DNA of 64,000 bases, taken from Asaia sp037151935 (lineage in GTDB: Bacteria > Pseudomonadota > Alphaproteobacteria > Acetobacterales > Acetobacteraceae). The notes beneath the pieces are model-generated. The model was not told the DNA's origin and searched no databases. It worked only from the letters and a program-made list of their open reading frames with translations. Shown here one piece after another: positions 26,595-35,115 of the stretch. Each line of letters begins with the position of its first letter. Positions within the stretch are counted from its first letter, which is position 1. Position numbers and translations under genes: made by a program. The stretch is taken from positions 62,001-126,000 of the forward strand of contig NZ_CP157575.1 in assembly GCF_051628905.1 (NCBI RefSeq), in the 5' to 3' direction.

Positions 26595-28963
26595 GCGAAA
26601 CAGGCCCGCTTTCCGCGTCGCAACTCGCCCTTTTCGATAAGTGGTGGCACGCTGCAAATTATCTTTCGGTAGCCCAGATCTATCTTCTCGATAATCCACT
26701 TCTGCGTGATCCGTTGAAGCTCGAGCATGTGAAGCCACGCCTGCTCGGCCATTTCGGCACGACACCGGGCCTGACACTGCTCTATCTGCATCTCAATCGG
26801 ATCATCAAGGAGCGTCAGAAGAGCGTGCTCTTCATTGCCGGCCCCGGTCATGGAGCGCCTGGTGTTGTTGCCGCGACTTATCTTGAAGGCACCTATAGCG
26901 AATATTTCCCTGAGATTTCGCAGGACGTCGAGGGGCTTGGCCGTCTGGTCAAGCAGTTCTCCTTCCCCGGCGGTATTCCGAGCCATGTGGCCGCGACCAC
27001 ACCTGGCTCGATCCATGAGGGCGGTGAACTCGGCTATTCGGTTTCTCATGCCTATGGTGCTGTACTCGATAACCCTGACCTCATTGTGGCCTGCGTCGTG
27101 GGCGATGGCGAGGCGGAAACGGGGCCGCTAGCGACTTCGTGGCACAGCAACAAGTTTCTCGACCCGCGTAACGACGGCGCTGTTCTGCCGATTTTGCATC
27201 TTAATGGCTACAAGATCGCCAACCCGACGGTTCTGGCTCGTATTCCCGAGACCGAACTGCTGGACCTGTTCCGTGGCTATGGCTACGAGCCGATCATCGT
27301 CAGGGGCAGCGACCCGGATGTGGTGCATCAGGCAATGGCGAAGGCGATGGACACGTGCTTCGACAAGATCGCGGAAATCCAGAAGCGTGCGCGCTCTGAA
27401 AATAACGCTGAACGTCCCAGTTGGCCGATGATTATCATGCGCACTCCCAAGGGCTGGACTGGCCCCAAGGAAGTGGACGGCCAGCGTTGCGAAGGCTATT
27501 GGCGCTCGCATCAGGTGCCGCTGACCGATCTCGAGAAGCCAGGACATCTGAAGATCCTCGAAGACTGGATGCGCAGCTACAAGCCGGAGACGCTGTTCGA
27601 CGAGAACGGTCGCCTCCACGCCGAGATTGCAGGGCTCGCCCCGGAGGGCACGCTGCGCATGAGCGATAATCCGCATGCGAATGGTGGACAGTTGCGTCGC
27701 CCACTGCGCATGCCGGATATAGAAGGCCACGCGCTTACGGTGCCGTCACCCGGTGCCGTGCAGGGGGAAAGCACCCGCATTCTCGGCTCCTGGCTGCGCG
27801 ATGTGATGCGCATGAATCTCGAAAGCCGCAATTTCCGCGTGCTGTCACCTGACGAGAACAATTCCAATCGCCTTAATGACGTGCTGGAGGTGACCAACAG
27901 GGCGTGGACCGCCGAGACCCGTTCTTACGACGACCATCTGGCACCGGATGGCATGGTCATGGAAATTCTCAGCGAGCACACCATTCAGGGTTGGCTGGAA
28001 GGCTATCTGCTGACGGGTCGTCACGGGTTCTTCTCGTGCTACGAGGCCTTTGTCCACCTTGTGGATTCCATGGTCAATCAGCATGCGAAATGGATCAAAT
28101 CGGCAAAAGAGGTTCAGTGGCGCCGCCCGATCGCCTCGCTCAATTATCTGCTGACCTCGCATGTCTGGCGTCAGGACCATAACGGCTTCAGCCATCAGGA
28201 TCCGGGCTTCATGGATCATGTGGTGAACAAGAAGGCCGATATCGCCCGTGTGTACCTGCCGCCGGATGCGAATACCCTGCTCTACGTGGCCAAGCACTGC
28301 CTGGAAAGCTGGGACCGTATCAATGTGATCGTGGCGGGCAAGCAACCTGAGCATCAGTGGCTCGATATCGATGCGGCGATCGCACATTGCAGTCAGGGTA
28401 TCGGAATCTGGCAGTGGGCAAGCAACGACAAGGGTTATGACCCCGATCTCGTGATCGCTTCCGCAGGCGATGTTCCGACTGTCGAGGCTCTGGCTGCCGT
28501 GCAGCTTCTGCGCGAGCACTCACCCGACCTCAAGGTGCGCTTTGTAAACGTGGTCGATCTGATGACGCTGCAATCGCCTAGCGAGCATCCACACGGCCTC
28601 GACGACGTCATGTTCGATAACCTGTTCACCAAGGATAAGCCGGTTCTGTTTGCCTTCCACGGCTATCCGCAGCTGATTCACCGCCTTATCTATCGTCGCA
28701 GTAACCGCGCCAATTTCCATGTCCATGGTTTCCGTGAGGAGGGCACCACCACGACACCGTTCGACATGACCGTCCGTAATAGCCTGGACCGTTACCACAT
28801 TATTCTGAATGCGGTGCGTCGTGTACCGTCGCTTTCGGGCCATGCGGCCTATGTGACACAGATGATCAACGACAAACTCGTGGAGCATAAGCGTTATATC
28901 GCCGAGCATGGTCAGGATATGCCCGAGATTCTGAACTGGAAGTGGCAGGGGAACAGGGGCTGA
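26591..28963 (+). CDS. xfp: Xylulose-5-P/fructose-6-P phosphoketolase
   Basis: A 790-residue thiamine-diphosphate enzyme that splits xylulose 5-phosphate (and often fructose 6-phosphate) with phosphate to acetyl-phosphate plus a triose or tetrose phosphate. The two family signatures are clear: EGGELGYSVSHAYGAV (about residue 143) and GDGEAETGPLATSW (about 171), the latter being the ThDP/Mg site. FIAGPGHGAPG near residue 78 and SHQDPGFMDHVV in the middle are further conserved blocks. It is translationally coupled to ackA upstream and, by TGATG, to a HAD gene downstream. Confidence 0.97.
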   Translation: MSETGPLSASQLALFDKWWHAANYLSVAQIYLLDNPLLRDPLKLEHVKPRLLGHFGTTPGLTLLYLHLNRIIKERQKSVLFIAGPGHGAPGVVAATYLEGTYSEYFPEISQDVEGLGRLVKQFSFPGGIPSHVAATTPGSIHEGGELGYSVSHAYGAVLDNPDLIVACVVGDGEAETGPLATSWHSNKFLDPRNDGAVLPILHLNGYKIANPTVLARIPETELLDLFRGYGYEPIIVRGSDPDVVHQAMAKAMDTCFDKIAEIQKRARSENNAERPSWPMIIMRTPKGWTGPKEVDGQRCEGYWRSHQVPLTDLEKPGHLKILEDWMRSYKPETLFDENGRLHAEIAGLAPEGTLRMSDNPHANGGQLRRPLRMPDIEGHALTVPSPGAVQGESTRILGSWLRDVMRMNLESRNFRVLSPDENNSNRLNDVLEVTNRAWTAETRSYDDHLAPDGMVMEILSEHTIQGWLEGYLLTGRHGFFSCYEAFVHLVDSMVNQHAKWIKSAKEVQWRRPIASLNYLLTSHVWRQDHNGFSHQDPGFMDHVVNKKADIARVYLPPDANTLLYVAKHCLESWDRINVIVAGKQPEHQWLDIDAAIAHCSQGIGIWQWASNDKGYDPDLVIASAGDVPTVEALAAVQLLREHSPDLKVRFVNVVDLMTLQSPSEHPHGLDDVMFDNLFTKDKPVLFAFHGYPQLIHRLIYRRSNRANFHVHGFREEGTTTTPFDMTVRNSLDRYHIILNAVRRVPSLSGHAAYVTQMINDKLVEHKRYIAEHGQDMPEILNWKWQGNRG

Positions 28964-29775
28964 TGTCGGAACCGGTTCAACTCGTCCTCGCCGATGTGGA
29001 CGGAACGCTCGTGACTCAGGGCAAGATCCTGACACCGCGGGCCATCCGCGCCGTTCATGCCCTGAGAGAAAAGGGCATACGGTTTGCCATCACGAGCGGG
29101 CGGCCGCCTCGCGGCATGGCGATGCTGATTGAACCTCTGGGGATTGATCTGCCGATCGCTGGTTTCAATGGTGGCGTTCTGGTCCACCCTGACTGGAGTG
29201 TCATCGACACCAAGCGGCTCACCCATTCCCAGGTGAAGACGGTACTCGCGATCATCCGCGATCATGGGGCGGACCCCTGGGTCTACACCAGCCAGGACTG
29301 GTTCGTGAGTGACCTCGACGCGCCCCATGTCTCGCGAGAGGAATGGACAGTGAAGTTCGCGCCTCGCGTTGATGACGTTTCCCGGCATCTCGACGACGTG
29401 GTGAAGATTACCGGGGTGAGCGACGACCGGGAGCTCATGAAAAATCTTGAGCGCGATTTACAGCAGGCTCTGGGAAAAACGGCTTCTGCAGCATGTTCGC
29501 AGCCTTACTATGTCGATGTGACCAATCAGGACGCCAATAAGGGTGGGGTTGTTGCAACGCTCGAGACCCTGCTCGATATTCCTGCATCGGCAATGGTGAC
29601 GATGGGGGATCAGCCTAACGACATGCTCATGTTCGCGAAAAGCGGCATGTCGATTGCCATGGGCCAGGCAAATGACACGGTGAAGGCTGCGGCAACCCAT
29701 GTCACCACCTCCTGCGAGGAAGAGGGATTTGCGATCGGTCTCGAACGCTACGTGCTTGGAGACGTTACCGCCTGA
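28963..29775 (+). CDS. Cof-type HAD hydrolase
   Basis: A 270-residue HAD phosphatase of the Cof (type IIB cap) group. The start ATG at 28963 shares one base with the xfp stop. Motif I is LADVDGTLV with the nucleophile Asp, motif II is FAITSGRPPRG, and motif IV is MGDQPNDMLMF. Such enzymes remove phosphate from sugar phosphates or cofactors. Being third in the ackA-xfp operon suggests a role in sugar-phosphate homeostasis around the phosphoketolase, but this is inference. Confidence 0.9.
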   Translation: MSEPVQLVLADVDGTLVTQGKILTPRAIRAVHALREKGIRFAITSGRPPRGMAMLIEPLGIDLPIAGFNGGVLVHPDWSVIDTKRLTHSQVKTVLAIIRDHGADPWVYTSQDWFVSDLDAPHVSREEWTVKFAPRVDDVSRHLDDVVKITGVSDDRELMKNLERDLQQALGKTASAACSQPYYVDVTNQDANKGGVVATLETLLDIPASAMVTMGDQPNDMLMFAKSGMSIAMGQANDTVKAAATHVTTSCEEEGFAIGLERYVLGDVTA

Positions 29776-29803
29776 TCTGTCTCACAGAACAGGATAGCGC
29801 CCA

Positions 29804-30439
29804 GTGATCGATCTCTATTATTGGCCGACCCCCAATGGCCACAAGATTACCCTGTTTCTCGAAGAAGCAGGGCTCGACTACCGCATCGTTCCGGTCGATA
29901 TCGGCAAGGGCGATCAGTTCAAGCCTGAATTCCTCGCCTTATCCCCCAATAACAAGATGCCAGCCATAGTCGATCACGCTCCGGTCGATGGTGGTGCTCC
30001 GCTGAGTATTTTTGAATCGGGTGAAATTCTGCTCTACCTTGCGGAAAAGACCGGGCGTTTCCTCTCTTCCGATCCTCGCAGCAAAATCGCGACTCTCGAA
30101 TGGCTATTCTGGCAGATGGGCGGTTTTGGCCCGATGCTGGGCCAGAATCATCACTTCTCGCTCTATGCCCCAGAGAAAATTCCCTACGCGATCAAGCGTT
30201 ATCAGGAAGAGACGAAGCGCCTCTACGGGGTGTTGGAGACGCGCCTTAAGGCGCATCCTTTCGTCAGCGGTGAGGAATATGGAATTGCCGATATGGCGAC
30301 CTATCCCTGGACACGCACATGGAAAGAGCAGGGGGTCGATCTTGAGTCGTTCCCTGCGATCGAGGCGTGGCGCGAGACAATAGAGAGCCGCCCCGCAACG
30401 CAACGTGCCCTTGCCAAGGCCGAAGTAGTTAAAGGTTAG
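29804..30439 (+). CDS. yfcG: YfcG-like glutathione S-transferase / disulfide reductase
   Basis: A 211-residue GST-fold protein. The N-terminal thioredoxin-like domain begins MIDLYYWPTPNGHKITLFLE, very close to E. coli YfcG, in which Thr and Asn of the TPNGHK segment act in GSH binding and no catalytic Cys is used. GGFGPMLGQNHHFSLYAPEKI and SRPATQRAL in the all-alpha domain also match. It would act as a GSH-dependent disulfide reductase in the cytoplasm. It starts 28 nt after the HAD gene, so it may be the last gene of the operon. Confidence 0.92.
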   Translation: MIDLYYWPTPNGHKITLFLEEAGLDYRIVPVDIGKGDQFKPEFLALSPNNKMPAIVDHAPVDGGAPLSIFESGEILLYLAEKTGRFLSSDPRSKIATLEWLFWQMGGFGPMLGQNHHFSLYAPEKIPYAIKRYQEETKRLYGVLETRLKAHPFVSGEEYGIADMATYPWTRTWKEQGVDLESFPAIEAWRETIESRPATQRALAKAEVVKG

Positions 30440-30828
30440 AGCTGTTCTCGGCGGTCAGCCATCGTTCTCGCCCCCTAGTCGAGAGGCGAGAACGATGAGA
30501 TGTGCCATCTTGCCGATGCCCTGCAGGAAGGATCAGTTCAAACAAAATTTGCGAGGCGAGCCGTAACGAATACTCACGGCACTGGTCCAAAGACGTATGA
30601 GAGGAACTGAGGTTTGATCTAGCGGCAAGGGATGGCCCACAGAAGTGGACTGAAGAATGAATCCTCTCGTTTAGCCATGAAGTATTTCGCATCGAGACTG
30701 ATGTGTAGGTCTGCCTCAAGAAACGGTCTTAGTGTTGATGTGTGTATTGGCACCCAGAGGCGCTTGCGTCGTGAATTACGATGGCGTTTCATATCTGGTA
30801 TAATAAACGTGCTGCGGATGTATGAATA
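30440..30828. other. Gene-free junction before the AT-rich island
   Basis: A 389-bp stretch in which I find no supportable gene. It marks the change from GC-rich to AT-rich sequence. It begins with a 12-bp perfect stem-loop (ATCGTTCTCGCC at 30461-30472, GGCGAGAACGAT at 30485-30496, 12-nt loop) that may terminate the ackA operon although no T run follows. Toward 30800 the sequence turns AT-rich (TGGTATAATAAACG, a plausible -10) just ahead of the regulator gene. Confidence 0.55.
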
Positions 30829-31518
30829 ATGAATATCGATCGAAACGTGCTCGAGCAATCTCCATGGATCAGGTCATTGAATGAGAGCGATAGGGAGTTT
30901 TTATTTACCAAAGCCAAATTAAAAAAAATGAAGAAAAATGATATAATTCTACGAAAAGGACGCGTGCAGAGGAAACTAATAATACTATTGAGCGGGACGC
31001 TTACGCTCAAGAAATATAAATATTCAGGCCAAAGAAATGTATTTATGGTAGTGAGGGACGGGTTCGTTCTTCCGATAAATAAGGTAATACACGAAGAATT
31101 ATCAGATTTCGACCTTATCTTGAATGAGGACTCATTCTTTGTTGAGATAGAGAGAAGCGATATTCAGGGACTAATGCGAAAGAGTACGTCATTCTGCATG
31201 AGTATAATAGAATACATGAATATGGCGTTCAATCTTCAGGAAGAGTTCATTTCCATCCTCAATGGAAGGTCCAATATAAATAAAGTCGCTTGGTCCTTGT
31301 ACATCGTTTTCGATGGGTATCGTGGAGCGGGGGCGAAAGTGTCCCATATTCCGATAAGCCAGGATATTATTGCTGATAATCTCGGCCTATCAAGGCAAAC
31401 AGCAAATGAAACATTAGGTATTCTTCAGGAGGGCGGAATAATATCTGTTAGTAGGTCCAATATAAAATTAATTGACCGCGCCAAGCTTGAGATGATGATC
31501 CATGAAGAATTTCATTGA
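30829..31518 (+). CDS. Crp/Fnr-fold transcriptional regulator (degenerate sensor domain)
   Basis: A 229-residue protein with the Crp/Fnr layout. Residues 15-125 form a cupin-like N-domain (DIILRKGRVQRKLIILLSGT is the recognisable part), followed by a long dimerisation helix (about 125-160) and a C-terminal winged helix (ISQDIIADNLGLSRQTANET, about 185-205). The cyclic-nucleotide cassette (GE.(A/S)LL and R(S/T)A) is not visible, and there are no FNR-type N-terminal cysteines, so the ligand is unknown or absent. The gene is strikingly AT-rich with many ATA, AGA and AAA codons, unlike its neighbours at 29 kb, a sign of transfer. It precedes the Hint-domain and hydrolase genes on the same strand. 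Confidence 0.82.
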   Translation: MNIDRNVLEQSPWIRSLNESDREFLFTKAKLKKMKKNDIILRKGRVQRKLIILLSGTLTLKKYKYSGQRNVFMVVRDGFVLPINKVIHEELSDFDLILNEDSFFVEIERSDIQGLMRKSTSFCMSIIEYMNMAFNLQEEFISILNGRSNINKVAWSLYIVFDGYRGAGAKVSHIPISQDIIADNLGLSRQTANETLGILQEGGIISVSRSNIKLIDRAKLEMMIHEEFH

Positions 31519-31909
31519 ACGTCACTCCGCTATGCTCAAAGTAAAGCGACGTTGAAAATTGGCGATCTCGAAAATCAGAACGGCCGCGCAGAGCCCAGCG
31601 GGATGATATATAAAAGGGAACCTTTAAATAACTTTTCCTCATATATTGATCGTACAGTAAGTGTCTTGTCTATTATAGTATTGTAATACTTTCATATATC
31701 TATGACTTTCCGAAATATATTTCCAATAAATTATTTTATGCATAAAAACACAAAAAAGATATTAACATCTTCTGATTTGTACATAAATATCATTATAGAC
31801 AGTTGAGTGTCGGAATTTCGACAGACACTGAAATCAGCATCGTTACTCTCGCACAAGATGTCTCCAGTGAGATGAATAATCCCTCCATCCTGGGATAAGG
31901 GCGAGAAGA
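31519..31909 (+). promoter_or_regulatory. AT-rich promoter region of the Hint-domain gene
   Basis: A 391-bp gene-free region, very AT-rich from 31600 to 31800. It contains several dyads: AGTATT-GT-AATACT near 31677-31692, AAGAT-N6-ATCTT near 31757-31772, and TGTCG-N6-CGACA at 31808-31823, the last nested with GTGTC/GACAC. Any of these could be an operator for the Crp/Fnr-like regulator encoded upstream. A ribosome site (AAGGGCGAGAAG) precedes the ATG at 31910. Confidence 0.5.
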
Positions 31910-33397
31910 ATGAGCGTTACTCAGAATATCCGAAACGGCGGAAGCTATTCTGTAAATGGAGGAAAACTATCCCTCTATATCGATTCCGGTTATTTATTTG
32001 ACTCCGGGACGAATATAACTCAGGGATACGCTTCGGCCAGTTTTGGCAGTAGTGGTGGCGAGTTAGATGTTAGTGTAAATTCAGGAATTTTCTCAGGATT
32101 TAGCGGTAGCAAAACGTTCAATCTGGTGCTTAACGGGCCCGTTCCCGCTAATTTCGTCATAAATTTCGATTTAGCCGGGCTTGTCGTACTGAGATTCGCG
32201 AATTCCTTTTCGCAAGTTACAGCCAGGTTCAATGGATGGAATACCGGAGTAAAAGTCTGGGTTAGCGGGGGAGCATTTTTATCTTATTCAAGTGTCACAG
32301 TAAATATTGTAATTCCAGGCAATCCATTCAATTTGCCAGCCTATATTCCGACTGATGTCCCCATCAGTCTGACGGGGCAGGGGCAGATTTGCTACCTTGC
32401 GGGCACGGAAATCGATACCCCTGCCGGAAAGGTAAAAGTCGAAGAAATCTCTGCCGGGGACAAGATATTCATTATCGATAAAGGTATAAAGAAGGAAGGG
32501 AGTGTTATATGGGCTGGTTCAAAAAAAATCAATGCTCGCAGTGAATCAGATTACCCGATCGTAATCAAGAAGAGTGCTATCAGCGATGAGGTTCCATATA
32601 AGGATCTATATGTAACTCAAGAACATTGCCTTTATATCGAAGGCAATTTTATCCCAGCCAGAATGCTGGTTAACAACCGATCTATCTTTTTGGAAAAAAG
32701 AGATGAGTTCGAAATCTACCATGTGGAAACCGAAAATCATTCCGTAATATTGGCGGATGGTCTGGAATCCGAAACATATCTGGATACTGGCAACAGGACT
32801 TCATTCGCTGCGCGTGGAAGAACGACGCTGGATGGTAGTTTCACGCATTCTGCCGTCAAGACCTGGGATCAGGATGCCGCCGCACCTCTGGATGTCTCTG
32901 AGGCTGTGGTGAGACCGCTTTATGAAACGATCTTGAACCGGGCGATAGGGCAGGGATTATGTGAGGTAGACCAGAGTAAAAAATTCTCGTCTGATCCGGA
33001 TATCAAATTGATCAGGTCGGATGGGACGGAACTGGAATTTCTAAGAAAAGCCGGTGATCGTTACGTATACCGTGTGCCAGTGTCGACTGACCGACTATGG
33101 TTGTGCTCGCGGACGGGCAAGCCGAGTGATTTTATAGGACCGTACCTTGATGATCGCAGGGATCTCGGTCTTCTCGTGGGATCAATAGATTTGTATAAGG
33201 ATTGCGAAACTGTCCCCATCAGTAATCATCTGGAAGAGGCATCCTTGTCGGGCTGGCATCCCCGCGAGGCATCGACCTTGCGATGGACTGCGGGAATGGC
33301 AGAGCTTAATCTGGAAGATCAAGTATCCAGCAATCAGAGCGTGATCGCCATAGAAGTAAAAAATGCGAATCAGGGAAACAATTTTCGCATACAATAA
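31910..33397 (+). CDS. Hint (hedgehog/intein)-domain protein
   Basis: A 495-residue protein in three parts. Residues 1-155 are Gly/Ser/Asn-rich beta-type sequence without a classical signal peptide (GGSYSVNGGKLSLYIDSG and similar). Residues 160-300 form a Hint domain: Cys161 in QICYLAGTEIDTPAGKVKVE (block A), the TxxH motif TQEH at 236-239 (block B), and a terminal HVETENHSVILADGLE then ETYLDTGNR. Residues 300-495 form a C-terminal region found in many acetic-acid-bacterial Hint proteins, with VSTDRLWLCSRTGKPSDFIG, YLDDRRDLGL and WHPREASTLRWTAG. The Hint nucleophile and TxxH are intact, so autoprocessing after residue 160 is plausible. AT-rich, with a hydrolase gene 15 nt downstream. Confidence 0.85.
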   Translation: MSVTQNIRNGGSYSVNGGKLSLYIDSGYLFDSGTNITQGYASASFGSSGGELDVSVNSGIFSGFSGSKTFNLVLNGPVPANFVINFDLAGLVVLRFANSFSQVTARFNGWNTGVKVWVSGGAFLSYSSVTVNIVIPGNPFNLPAYIPTDVPISLTGQGQICYLAGTEIDTPAGKVKVEEISAGDKIFIIDKGIKKEGSVIWAGSKKINARSESDYPIVIKKSAISDEVPYKDLYVTQEHCLYIEGNFIPARMLVNNRSIFLEKRDEFEIYHVETENHSVILADGLESETYLDTGNRTSFAARGRTTLDGSFTHSAVKTWDQDAAAPLDVSEAVVRPLYETILNRAIGQGLCEVDQSKKFSSDPDIKLIRSDGTELEFLRKAGDRYVYRVPVSTDRLWLCSRTGKPSDFIGPYLDDRRDLGLLVGSIDLYKDCETVPISNHLEEASLSGWHPREASTLRWTAGMAELNLEDQVSSNQSVIAIEVKNANQGNNFRIQ

Positions 33398-33412
33398 ACA
33401 AAATAGGTAATT

Positions 33413-34228
33413 ATGTATAAATCTGTTCATCTTCCTAATGGAACGCATGCTCACTCCTGGACGCGCGAGGGATCCTCGCGCGCAATTATCGTTCAGCACG
33501 GTCTTGGAGAGCATGCATTAGAGTATCTTTCGAAGCATAACCGTATCATTAGTCGATTTTTAGATCGTGGATTGAATGTATATGCTGTCGATTTTGACAG
33601 TCATGATGAAAACGATCACGACTTGTATGTTTCTGATCTGACCAAGAGTATCGAAAATCATTTTTATCTGGTCAAACACGTTTTCGGCATAGAGAAAAAG
33701 CCGATCTATCTTTTCGGTCATTCCCTTGGGGGACTCGTTACAGTCATCAATTCAATATTTTTTCGTAATAACATTTCAGGTATCGTACTAAGCAGCCCCA
33801 TGTTGGGGGTTGATTTGCTCTCCTGCCTTGCTCCTATGTTAAGGTTTGTTTCGAGGTTATCTCCGAAGATGACGATATTCAGCATAGACAGGAAGGATCT
33901 TACAAATAAAAACACTGGAAAGTACAAAAAAGAGGTAATAATAAAAGTTCCGGCTAGGTTTGCGGCATCAATATTGATTCATTGTAGGAACGCGAGAGAC
34001 ATTTTTCATAAATTCGAAGCCCCTGTTTTGATTGTGCATGGAGCCAGTGATTCTGTGACCAATCCTAAATTCAGCAAGATGTTCTTCGATAAAATAAGAA
34101 GCAAATCGAAAAAAATAACTATTTATAGCGGCGAAAAACACGAGATGATCGACGACGCGAACGGCGAAAAAATAATAAACGACGTAACATCATGGATACT
34201 GTCTGAGAAAAAATCACAGTCCCTATAA
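33413..34228 (+). CDS. Alpha/beta hydrolase (lysophospholipase/monoacylglycerol-lipase-like)
   Basis: A 271-residue serine hydrolase. Catalytic triad as read: Ser104 in the elbow FGHSLGGLV, Asp213 in IVHGASDSVTNP and His243 in GEKHEMIDD. The oxyanion region is IVQHGLGEHALEY near residue 26. These features match the Serine aminopeptidase S33 / monoglyceride lipase group, so an ester substrate is likely. No signal peptide. It begins 15 nt after the Hint-domain stop and is equally AT-rich, so the two genes probably form one transcript and travelled together. Whether it processes the product of the Hint gene or is modified by it is unknown. Confidence 0.85.
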   Translation: MYKSVHLPNGTHAHSWTREGSSRAIIVQHGLGEHALEYLSKHNRIISRFLDRGLNVYAVDFDSHDENDHDLYVSDLTKSIENHFYLVKHVFGIEKKPIYLFGHSLGGLVTVINSIFFRNNISGIVLSSPMLGVDLLSCLAPMLRFVSRLSPKMTIFSIDRKDLTNKNTGKYKKEVIIKVPARFAASILIHCRNARDIFHKFEAPVLIVHGASDSVTNPKFSKMFFDKIRSKSKKITIYSGEKHEMIDDANGEKIINDVTSWILSEKKSQSL

Positions 34229-34284
34229 TCGATGAGTCTTCAAACTCCCTGCGATATCCAGTTCTGGTTTGCGAAGTTGGACGC

Positions 34285-34798
34285 GAGTGGTTGATCCTGA
34301 AGATGGCGATTGCGGCGAGGTAGACGGTGAAGAAGAAAACGGTCTGGCATCCGCCGCCTAGCGCCGCACTGTCAGATTGTGAGCCATTCGAATATGATCT
34401 CAACATGATTGCGGTGCCGGTATTGGCACCTGTCATAGCTGTGCGGCTTTATGCGAGATTTCCGTTCCGGAGTGCATGCGCCGATCCCTTTCTGCTTCAT
34501 CGCGTCCTTTAACCGACCGAAGGCGTCTTCGTGATCGTCCAGGATCCACTTCGTAGCAGGAAGACTGTCCAGCTGAGCGGCAGCGCAGGTGCAATCGGTG
34601 ATGTTGACTGCCCCGACTGGGAAGGTGAATGAACTTTGCGATTACTGTCTGTAATTGTAGGCAGCTTCGTTTTGACGCAGACTTTTTTTCGTCCAACCAG
34701 GCGATCTGAATCCTACGGGCAGGCGACCATTACTGCTCTATAGAGACCGGCTGCAGATGGGCCATCTACTCTTCCATCAGCGAACGCAAATCACTCAT
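34285..34798 (-). pseudogene. Degraded IS5-family transposase remnant
   Basis: On the minus strand a transposase-like start survives: AAGGAGACTGACC before ATG at 34798, then MSDLRSLMEE, a stop, MAHLQPVSIEQ and another stop. Downstream, in another frame, are LDSLPATKWILDDHEDAF, KQKGIGACTPERKSRIKP, YRHRNHVEIIFEWL and then, shifted again, FFFTVYLAAIAIF. These are the C-terminal blocks of IS5-family (IS1031/IS12528-like) transposases, including the Y-(N2)-R-(N3)-E motif (RNHVEIIFEWL). The middle is deleted and at least two frameshifts and three stops are present, so it is inactive. It flanks the AT-rich island. Confidence 0.8.
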
Positions 34799-35115
34799 GG
34801 TCAGTCTCCTTGATGAGCTTGAGGCAGATTTTTACAGATGGAACAATCGAGCCTGAAACTACTGTTTCCGGTTGTCCGTGTGCTCGGTGTTGGCTTGAGC
34901 CCAAAGTGGATTTCCCAGGGCAACCTGTGTCGGGCTGGCTAGGACATTAATCCCCGACACGAAGTTTCCCGGCGTTTTTTCGGGCAGCATTTGCTGTGAG
35001 GCTTGCAGTCGTTCGTTAGTCGGGGCCTGACGTAGGCTCTCAAGACACCCACATACCGTAGATCTATCGCCTCCCTCGTCGCGCTGACGAGGGAGGGAGA
35101 CTTAGGGCACGTACC
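34799..35115. other. Non-coding flank between IS remnant and polyol operon
   Basis: About 317 bp with no gene. The first 100 bp are probably the left over upstream part of the IS copy. At 35070-35096 there is an 11-bp perfect stem (CCTCCCTCGTC / GACGAGGGAGG) with a 5-nt loop, 20 nt past the SDR stop on the minus strand, likely the end of the polyol operon transcript although it lacks a T run. Confidence 0.55.

Noticed and set aside
30619..30858. 79-codon minus-strand frame ahead of the Crp-like gene
   Set aside because: No ribosome site, no motif, and it overlaps the start of the regulator gene.
34433..34696. 87-codon minus-strand frame as a separate gene
   Set aside because: It is part of the degraded IS5-family transposase, partly read in the wrong frame.
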